NCBI GenBank assembly: GCA_030452775.1
Contig: JAKDLQ010000153.1
Span: forward strand, 1 to 5,694
From: Micrococcales bacterium
GTDB taxonomy: Bacteria > Actinomycetota > Actinomycetes > Actinomycetales > Dermatophilaceae
Length of the DNA stretch: 5,694 nucleotides
Direction of reading: 5' to 3'
Below the pieces are notes generated by a model that was not told where the DNA came from, made no database searches, and saw nothing but the letters and a program-made list of their open reading frames with translations. A program made the position numbers and the translations under genes. Position 1 is the stretch's first letter. The number at the start of each line of letters is the position of its first letter. This document shows, one piece after another, positions 1 to 4,096 of this stretch.

Positions 1-421
1 GGCCCGTGACCTGGATGCCCGCTCGCGGCAAGATCCCTCCACCGGCGCTTCCGGCCGGTAACAGGACGGTGCCGAGGGACGTGCCGATGAGCACCGAGAT
101 GCCCTTGCGGACCAGGGTGGGCGTGACCTGCTCGGCGACCCGTGCACTCATGGCCCCGACCGCCCCCGGGGATGCGGCGAGCACGGTCGCGAGCGATCCG
201 AGACACAGCCACGCGGCGAGGACGCATCCGGTCCAGGCAATGGTCCCGGTGAGGATCTCGTCGACGGATGCGGGCCCACCGGCGCCGCCGAGCGGCCAGC
301 TCGATACGGCCAGATCCAGCAGCAGGCGCAACACCAGCGCTGCGGTGATCGACCCGGTCACCAGCGTGATCCACGCTCGGGTGCGAGAGCCAGCCGAGCT
401 TGACGCCATTGACGTGTTCAT
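1..421 (-). CDS. Multi-spanning membrane protein, N-terminal part (runs off left edge)
   Basis: The minus strand is open from an ATG at 421 to the window edge, giving 140 residues without a stop. The protein starts MNTSMASSSAGSRTRAW. Hydrophobic stretches lie at about residues 17-40, 56-83 and 107-124, so it is an integral membrane protein with two or three visible membrane helices. A small-residue loop separates the first two. The codons mostly end in G or C, as expected of a real gene here. There is no Shine-Dalgarno sequence before the ATG, and a promoter-like pair ends just upstream, which suggests a leaderless mRNA. In related actinobacteria, membrane proteins of this look in this neighbourhood often carry a C-terminal LysM peptidoglycan-binding domain. 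That part would lie outside the window, so the LysM identity is only a guess. An in-frame ATG at 409 is an alternative start. Confidence 0.7.
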   Translation of the reverse strand, partial: MNTSMASSSAGSRTRAWITLVTGSITAALVLRLLLDLAVSSWPLGGAGGPASVDEILTGTIAWTGCVLAAWLCLGSLATVLAASPGAVGAMSARVAEQVTPTLVRKGISVLIGTSLGTVLLPAGSAGGGILPRAGIQVTG

Positions 422-427
422 GACGTC

Positions 428-457
428 ATTCAATGATGTTTACGATCGTTTGGTCAA
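428..457 (-). promoter_or_regulatory. Candidate promoter giving a leaderless transcript of the membrane gene
   Basis: Read on the minus strand there is TTGACC (457-452), an 18-base spacer and TTGAAT (433-428). Six bases then precede the A of the ATG at 421. Transcription would start at or next to the start codon, which fits the absence of a ribosome-binding site. The spacer contains the palindrome ACGATCGT (442-449), and TGACGTCA (421-428) covers the start point. The -10 lacks the usual A at its second position, so this is a moderate match. Confidence 0.4.
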
Positions 458-474
458 GTCCGATCACGTTTGAT

Positions 475-503
475 GTGTCACAGTGTGAGTGGCCCGGCAT
501 ACT
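475..503 (+). promoter_or_regulatory. Candidate promoter for the 181-aa protein gene
   Basis: GTGTCA (475-480), a 17-base spacer and CATACT (498-503) each match the vegetative consensus at four of six positions. Transcription would begin near 510, just before the ribosome-binding site GAGGAAGGG (517-525) and the ATG at 532. It is back-to-back with the leftward promoter. It is a prediction from spacing and sequence only. Confidence 0.35.
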
Positions 504-531
504 GGGCCTGTCATGCGAGGAAGGGGACGCC

Positions 532-1077
532 ATGCGGTGGGAGCGGCTGTTCGAGGACCTCGAGGCCCAGCTGACATCCGACGATGCCCGTGATCTCGCG
601 GCCGAGGTGGCCGATCGGACCCGGCGTGAGCGTGCCCTGGTCGAGATGCAAGGACGCCTGCTGGCCAACGTCGATGCCGGGCAGGTGTCGATCGACATCG
701 TGGGGGGCGCCCTCCGGGGGCCGCTACGGGGCGTGGGCCCGGACTGGCTGCTCATCGAGCCACGGCCCGACCGGTCCACCCTCGTGTCGCTCGCAGCGGT
801 GCAGCTCATCACCGGTCTGGAGCCCGGCGCTGGTCAGGTGTCCGTCGTCGCCAAGAGGTTCGGGCTCGGGGCAGCGCTGCGCGCGATCAGTCGCGACCGT
901 GCCCCCGTGGAGGTCACCCTCACGTCGGGACGTGCGCTGCCGGGGACCATCGACGTCGTCGGAGCCGACCATCTCGAGATGGCCGCCCATCCTCTCGACG
1001 AGCCACGCCGATCGGGGAACGTCCGCGCCCGCCAGGTCGTGCCTTTCCCGGCGCTTGCAGCGGTGCGTCGGGCCTGA
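532..1077 (+). CDS. Conserved hypothetical protein with charged helix and two barrel-like repeats
   Basis: This 181-aa protein starts at ATG 532, seven bases after the strong ribosome-binding site GAGGAAGGG. An ATG at 433 is in frame, but the extra codons often end in A or T and look non-coding. Residues 1-45 are highly charged and probably helical (MRWERLFEDLEAQL, then a DRTRRER stretch). Residues 51-96 look like a small beta barrel with a glycine turn (VGG.LRG, then VGPDWLLIE). Residues 126-178 show a similar layout (TSGRALPG, then VGADHLEMA), so the protein may hold a tandem pair of SH3/Sm-like barrels. No catalytic motif or membrane segment is visible. Similar actinobacterial proteins beginning MRW..LF.DLEAQ are, as I recall, sometimes labelled 'Fis family regulator', but I see no Fis helix-turn-helix. 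The function is unknown; nucleic-acid or protein binding is possible. Confidence 0.8.
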   Translation: MRWERLFEDLEAQLTSDDARDLAAEVADRTRRERALVEMQGRLLANVDAGQVSIDIVGGALRGPLRGVGPDWLLIEPRPDRSTLVSLAAVQLITGLEPGAGQVSVVAKRFGLGAALRAISRDRAPVEVTLTSGRALPGTIDVVGADHLEMAAHPLDEPRRSGNVRARQVVPFPALAAVRRA

Positions 1078-1102
1078 CGGTGCTTCAAGGCTGCGCTGGG
1101 CG

Positions 1103-1185
1103 CGGTATGCCGCCGGTGGCGCGGTCGTGTCGGCGGTCCGGGTATGTGCCGGTATGCCGCCGGTGGCGCGGTCGTGTCGGCGGTC
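1103..1185. repeat. Perfect 36-bp direct repeat in a convergent gap
   Basis: Positions 1103-1138 and 1150-1185 are identical over 36 bases and are separated by 11 bases, a period of 47. The unit starts CGGTATGCCGCCGGTGGCGC and ends GTGTCGGCGGTC. The bases on both sides differ, so the repeat ends sharply. The 11-base spacer itself holds GGTATGTGCC, which resembles the start of the unit. Each unit can fold (CGCC-GGT-GGCG at 1111-1121). It lies between the 3' ends of two converging genes and no T-run follows, so a classical terminator is not supported. Confidence 0.9.
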
Positions 1186-1209
1186 TTGGCCGGCTCCGGA
1201 CCTAGCCGC

Positions 1210-1452
1210 CTAGTCGCTCTCGGTGCCGCCGGACCCGAAGGGGTGACTCTCGACGAACTCCCGTGTCGAGGTGTATGCCTCGGCGATGAAGTCCTCCAGG
1301 GCGCTGCGCTCGACCCGCCACTGTCCGCGGCCCCCGATCTTGATCGCGGGCAGCTCCCCGGAGCGCACGAGCGCATAGGCCTGGGCCGAGGAGATGTTGA
1401 GGACCTCGCACACGTCGGCCAGCTGCAGGAAGCGCGATCCTTCAGTGCTCAC
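1210..1452 (-). CDS. Small excisionase-type (HTH_17/MerR-like) DNA-binding protein
   Basis: This 80-aa protein is almost entirely one winged helix-turn-helix domain. Residues 9-30 (LQLADVCEVLNISSAQAYALVR) form the HTH. Residues 31-48 (SGELPAIKIGGRGQWRVER) form the wing, with the GELPAIKIG and W-R signature of the excisionase/HTH_17 family. A helix follows at about 49-67, then an acidic tail. The start is GTG at 1452, giving (V/M)STEGSRFLQL. The frame is open to an ATG at 1581, but those 43 codons often end in A or T and encode a Pro/Ala/Arg-rich stretch, so they look untranslated. No clear Shine-Dalgarno sequence precedes the GTG. Free-standing members of this family in actinobacteria (for example BldC, a relative in fold) are transcription regulators, not phage excisionases. 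No integrase is nearby. The divergent SAF/ATPase pair is the obvious candidate target, by position only. Confidence 0.85.
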   Translation of the reverse strand: MSTEGSRFLQLADVCEVLNISSAQAYALVRSGELPAIKIGGRGQWRVERSALEDFIAEAYTSTREFVESHPFGSGGTESD

Positions 1453-1592
1453 GCCGTGACCGCCGAGCCGACCATGGTTGTATGCCGCGTCGAAGCGAGG
1501 GCCGGGCGCTGCCGCCCGACCCCGAGCTGGTGGGTTCGCTGCGTCACGAGGGCTCCCTGTGCGGTCGGTGGGGTGAATCATCCATTACGCCC

Positions 1593-1598
1593 ATCCTA
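1593..1598 (-). promoter_or_regulatory. Candidate -10 hexamer for the HTH gene transcript
   Basis: Minus-strand TAGGAT fits the actinobacterial TAnnnT pattern. An ATG at 1585 follows seven bases downstream, so a leaderless transcript starting on a 13-codon ORF (MDDSPHRPHREPS, stop at 1546-1544) is possible. No good -35 element is visible at the usual spacing. Confidence 0.25.
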
Positions 1599-1621
1599 GG
1601 CTCGGCTACCTCCGCTACCGC

Positions 1622-1649
1622 ATCTTTTCCACAGATGTGGACGCGTCAA
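1622..1649 (-). promoter_or_regulatory. Alternative leftward promoter with a palindrome in its spacer
   Basis: On the minus strand TTGACG (1649-1644) is followed by a 16-base spacer and AAAGAT (1627-1622). The palindrome at 1628-1641 lies wholly inside the spacer, a classic repressor position. The -10 match is weak, and the mRNA leader to the GTG at 1452 would be long (about 160 bases). Confidence 0.25.
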
Positions 1650-1653
1650 CGCG
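1628..1653. promoter_or_regulatory. Two abutting palindromes, candidate operator
   Basis: TCCACA-GA-TGTGGA (1628-1641) and CGCGT-CA-ACGCG (1642-1653) are both perfect dyads and touch end to end. A further 8-base palindrome, TGGCGCCA, follows at 1656-1663. They lie between two divergent genes, one of which encodes a DNA-binding protein. Operator function is inferred from position and symmetry. Confidence 0.45.
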
Positions 1654-1681
1654 GTTGGCGCCAGTTTGAGACAAGATGATC

Positions 1682-1696
1682 GCGCTGGTCCAGCGC
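1682..1696. promoter_or_regulatory. Perfect 15-bp palindrome upstream of the SAF gene, candidate operator
   Basis: GCGCTGG-T-CCAGCGC has two perfect 7-base arms around one central base. It ends four bases before the candidate -10 hexamer TAGCGT, so a bound protein would overlap the RNA polymerase site. As RNA it could also form a short hairpin, but no T-run follows. Confidence 0.45.
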
Positions 1697-1700
1697 TGTG

Positions 1701-1706
1701 TAGCGT
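1701..1706 (+). promoter_or_regulatory. Candidate -10 hexamer for the SAF-ATPase operon
   Basis: TAGCGT fits TAnnnT and would start transcription near 1713, leaving a leader of about 43 bases. No good -35 sits 16-18 bases upstream. The better TTGAGA at 1666-1671 is too far away, so an activator-dependent promoter or another start is possible. Confidence 0.25.
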
Positions 1707-1755
1707 CGGGCCGATCGCACCCCAAGACACCAGACCACCACCCCAGGGGAAGAGC

Positions 1756-2418
1756 ATGACCGACCTGCCCACGCCGCAGACCAAGCGACTCCAACGGCCT
1801 TCGTGGAGGGACAGTCGACTCGTCGTCGGGGTGTTGCTCGTCCTGCTGGCTGCCACGCTGGGTGCCAAGGCTGTCTCGAGCGCTGACGACCGGGTCCCAC
1901 ACTACGTGGCCGCGGGCAACCTGGTGGCCGGTGACCAGCTCACCGCCGCGTCCGTCGTGCGGGCCGACGTTCGCCTCGATGACGACGTCGCTGACTACCT
2001 GCTCGCCGGCGGCGCGCTCTCCGACGGGATGTTCCTGGTCCGCGACGTCCGGCAGGGCGAGCTCATCCCCATCTCCGCGGTGGGCACCGCCCAGGACCTG
2101 AAGACCCAGCGAGTCACCGTCGAGGTCGATGCCGTGTCGGCGACCGGGCTGGCGGCCGGCTCGGTCGTCGATGTCTTCGTCAGCTCCGTTCCCGAGGGCG
2201 CCGCCACGGGCGCCAGACCCAAGGCGGACAAGGCGCTCGACTCGGTTCGAGTGGGCAAGGTGATCGCGGGCACCGGCGGCTTCGGCTCCAATGCGATCAC
2301 CTCCGTCCAGCTTCTCGTCCCCATAGACAAGGTCGAGTCGATCGTCGAGTCCATCGATGCCAAGGCCAAGCTGACCCTCGTGCCCGTGGCCGGCTCGCCC
2401 ACCTCCCCGGCCTCATGA
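1756..2418 (+). CDS. SAF-domain membrane protein, CpaB/RcpC-like
   Basis: This 220-aa protein starts at ATG 1756, after the ribosome-binding site AGGGGAAG (1745-1752). A longer reading from TTG 1666 has no such site and was set aside. A short basic N-terminus (KRLQRPSWRDSR) precedes one membrane helix at residues 22-40 (LVVGVLLVLLAATLGAKAV), so most of the protein should lie outside the membrane. Residues 47-109 form a SAF domain: PHYVAAGNLVAGDQLTAASV is the typical opening, and GMFLVRDVRQGELIPISAV the typical close. The remainder (about 110-210) matches the layout of CpaB/RcpC C-terminal regions. CpaB proteins help assemble the outer part of Flp/Tad pili. The stop overlaps the start of the ATPase gene (ATGA), so the two are translationally coupled. 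With no other pilus gene in view, the actual role is uncertain. Confidence 0.85.
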   Translation: MTDLPTPQTKRLQRPSWRDSRLVVGVLLVLLAATLGAKAVSSADDRVPHYVAAGNLVAGDQLTAASVVRADVRLDDDVADYLLAGGALSDGMFLVRDVRQGELIPISAVGTAQDLKTQRVTVEVDAVSATGLAAGSVVDVFVSSVPEGAATGARPKADKALDSVRVGKVIAGTGGFGSNAITSVQLLVPIDKVESIVESIDAKAKLTLVPVAGSPTSPAS

Positions 2419-3944
2419 CCGACGTCGTTACGGCTCTGGGCCCAGCATGGGAGGGCACCATCGCGGGAAGCCTCGAAGCGGCACCAGGCGTCACCATCGC
2501 TCGCCGGTGCGCGGACGTGTCCGAGCTGCTGTCCGTCGCCGAAGCGGGCGTCGGCCGCTGCGCCGTCGTATCGGGCGACCTGCGCGGCCTCGACCTTGAG
2601 GTCGTCGGCAGGCTCCGGGCTGCCGGCCTGCGGGTCGTCGGGGTCCTGCCCGGCGGTGACGAGGCCGCCGAGCGGCGCCTGCGACAACTGTCGGTCCGCG
2701 TGATCCTGCCGATCGAGTCGAGCCCCGAGAGCTTCGCCGAGGCGATCACCGGGGATGGCGGCGACGGGGGAGACGACCTCAAGCGGGCTCGTCGTGGGGA
2801 CTCGATCCACTCGATCGGCGACGTCGGCGATGACCGCACCCGTGACGCGCCAGGGGACGTGGCAGCGCGCCGACCCAGCCCTCGGGCTGCCGGCGCTGAT
2901 GACCATCGCCGCCGAGCCGCCGATGACCTCGGCGTGCGCGAGGGTGGTCCTGGATGGCAGCCTGCCGGCCGAGACGTGGTGCCGGCTCAGGACGAAGGCT
3001 CCCTCGATGGCCCGCGCGCCAGCAGCGAGGAGGAGAGGCGTGACGCGGGTGACGACGCCAGCGGCGCCGACGAGGTCGACGGCCCAGTCCACCGCGGGCG
3101 GATCATCGCGGTCTGGGGGCCCGCGGGCGCACCCGGGCGGACCACGGTGGCCGTCACCCTGGCGGCTGAGTTGGCATCCCGTGGCGAGCAGGTGCTGCTC
3201 GCCGACCTCGATACCTACGGCGGATGCATCGCTCAGACTCTGGGGCTGCTCGATGAGGCGCCCGGTATCGCGGCGGCCTGCCGGTCGGCCGACCAGGGCA
3301 CACTCGACCTGCCGGCCCTCGCTCGGATGGCGCCGGAGATCACCCGCCGCCTGCGGGTCCTCACCGGTATCCCGAAGGCGGAGCGCTGGCCAGAGCTGCG
3401 CGAAGCGGCCCTCGAGCGTGTCCTCGAGCTGTCCCGGGGCCTCTCCCGGTTCATCGTCGTGGACTGCGGATTCAGCCTCGAGAACGACGAGGAGCTGAGC
3501 TACGACACGGCGGCTCCCCGTCGCAACGAGGCGACCCTGACCGCCCTCGCGTGTGCCGATGACGTCCTGGCGATCGGCGGGGCCGACCCGGTGGCGCTGC
3601 AACGCTTCGTGCGTGGCCTGCAGGAGATCGGCACAGTCCCCTCGCCCGTGCCGACGCCGGTGGTCAACCGCGTCCGGGCCTCGGCGGTCGGTCCCCGGCC
3701 GGAGTCACGGATCTCCGGTTCGCTCATGCGCTTCGCCGGTCTGGAGCACGTGCACTACGTGCCCGATGACCAGCCCACCGTCGATGGCGCATTGCTGGCC
3801 GGCAGATCCGTCGTCGAGCATGCGCCGCAGTCCGCGCTGCGGATGTCGGTGGCCGAGCTCGCGACCTCGCTCGTCCCCTCGACCCGCCCGCAGTCGAGGC
3901 CGCAGTCGAGGCCGCGTGTCGGCCGGCGCCGCACGAGGCGCTGA
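2415..3944 (+). CDS. CpaE/MinD-like ATPase with divergent P-loop and long disordered linker
   Basis: This 509-aa protein starts at ATG 2415, inside the end of the SAF gene. Residues 1-110 look like a receiver-type alpha/beta domain, as in CpaE/TadZ proteins. Residues 112-227 are a Gly/Asp/Arg-rich, probably disordered linker. Residues 229-490 form a SIMIBI-class ATPase. Its P-loop is GPAGAPGRTT (235-244), LLADLDTYGG (261-270) is the switch region, and FIVVDCG (346-352, D350) is the Walker B strand. Two lysines typical of MinD/ParA P-loops are missing: the first position is Gly instead of the signature Lys, and Arg242 replaces the GK lysine. From memory, GPTGAPGRTT-type loops are common in actinobacterial relatives, so this seems a subfamily trait and not decay. 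The basic tail (492-509) holds a PQSR repeat. In Tad systems CpaE/TadZ places the pilus machine at a site in the cell; here the target is unknown. Confidence 0.85.
   Translation: MTDVVTALGPAWEGTIAGSLEAAPGVTIARRCADVSELLSVAEAGVGRCAVVSGDLRGLDLEVVGRLRAAGLRVVGVLPGGDEAAERRLRQLSVRVILPIESSPESFAEAITGDGGDGGDDLKRARRGDSIHSIGDVGDDRTRDAPGDVAARRPSPRAAGADDHRRRAADDLGVREGGPGWQPAGRDVVPAQDEGSLDGPRASSEEERRDAGDDASGADEVDGPVHRGRIIAVWGPAGAPGRTTVAVTLAAELASRGEQVLLADLDTYGGCIAQTLGLLDEAPGIAAACRSADQGTLDLPALARMAPEITRRLRVLTGIPKAERWPELREAALERVLELSRGLSRFIVVDCGFSLENDEELSYDTAAPRRNEATLTALACADDVLAIGGADPVALQRFVRGLQEIGTVPSPVPTPVVNRVRASAVGPRPESRISGSLMRFAGLEHVHYVPDDQPTVDGALLAGRSVVEHAPQSALRMSVAELATSLVPSTRPQSRPQSRPRVGRRRTRR
3888..3911 (+). 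repeat. In-frame 12-bp tandem duplication in the ATPase tail
   Basis: CCGCAGTCGAGG occurs twice head to tail (3888-3899 and 3900-3911), followed by another CCGC. It encodes PQSR-PQSR and then PR in the basic C-terminus. The length is a multiple of three, so copy number could vary without breaking the frame. Confidence 0.85.
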
Positions 3945-3984
3945 CCACCGGACGAGGGCGTGGCCGGGTAGTGCGTGACCTCGC

Positions 3985-4034
3985 CGTATGCCGCCCCTCC
4001 TCCCGTCCGCAGGCAGCGCGCCCAGCGGCATACG
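3985..4034. repeat. Perfect 10-bp inverted repeat between the ATPase and acyltransferase genes
   Basis: CGTATGCCGC (3985-3994) and GCGGCATACG (4025-4034) are exact reverse complements separated by 30 bases. Both arms contain the GTATGCCGC 9-mer found elsewhere in the window's non-coding gaps. The loop is long and no T-run follows, so an intrinsic terminator is unlikely. A protein-binding site or a REP-like element is possible. Confidence 0.8.
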
Positions 4035-4065
4035 TCAGCGATCCCTCGCCCGCAGCGTTTCGATG

Positions 4066-4091
4066 CCACGGCTGCCGCTCTGGCAGAGTGG
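4066..4091 (+). promoter_or_regulatory. Possible RNA hairpin over the acyltransferase ribosome-binding region
   Basis: CCAC (4066-4069) pairs with GTGG (4088-4091), and CTGCC (4072-4076) pairs with GGCAG (4082-4086) around a GCTCT loop, with a small internal loop between the stems. This gives nine pairs, mostly G-C. The 3' arm overlaps the only ribosome-binding-like bases (GTGGGA, 4088-4093) before ATG 4097, so folding could limit translation. The hairpin is visible in the sequence; its role is inferred. Confidence 0.4.
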
Positions 4092-4096
4092 GACGT

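Larger units (their letters stand above)
1453..1755. other. 303-bp divergent intergenic control region
   Basis: No convincing protein gene lies here. The region separates the HTH gene (leftward) from the SAF gene (rightward). From left to right it holds a GTATGCCGC motif (1480-1488) and a minus-strand TAGGAT hexamer (1598-1593) with a possible 13-codon leader ORF. Four palindromes follow (1628-1641, 1642-1653, 1656-1663 and 1682-1696), then a TAGCGT hexamer (1701-1706). TTTTCCACA at 1625-1633 differs from the DnaA box consensus TTATCCACA at one position. Confidence 0.7.

Noticed and set aside
6..473. 155-codon plus-strand frame at the left edge
   Set aside because: The minus strand codes a hydrophobic membrane protein with good codon bias; the plus reading is Pro/Arg/Ser/Thr-rich with no start signal.
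433..531. Longer N-terminus for the 181-aa protein
   Set aside because: Codons often end in A or T, and the strong ribosome-binding site points to ATG 532.
1103..1185. Repeat pair as a mini CRISPR array
   Set aside because: Only two units and an 11-base spacer; CRISPR spacers are about three times longer, and no cas gene is present.
1210..1452. HTH protein as a phage excisionase marking an integrated element
   Set aside because: No integrase, attachment repeats or phage genes are visible, and free-standing HTH_17 regulators are common in actinobacterial chromosomes.
1453..1581. 43-residue N-terminal extension of the HTH protein
   Set aside because: Codons lack the third-position GC bias of the gene, the stretch is low complexity, and family members begin close to the HTH.
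1625..1633. Replication origin based on a DnaA-box-like site
   Set aside because: A single imperfect box, with no cluster of boxes, AT-rich segment, or dnaA/dnaN neighbours.
1995..3602. 535-codon open frame on the minus strand across the SAF and ATPase genes
   Set aside because: Its codon positions mirror the plus-strand genes in GC-rich DNA, its product has no recognisable domain, and both plus-strand genes show clear family features.
3985..4034. Inverted repeat as an intrinsic terminator of the ATPase gene
   Set aside because: The loop is 30 bases and no run of T follows either arm.
3971..4096. 42-residue N-terminal extension of the acyltransferase
   Set aside because: It spans an inverted repeat and hairpin, is Arg/Ser/Pro-rich, and the family normally begins at the LDASFL region.
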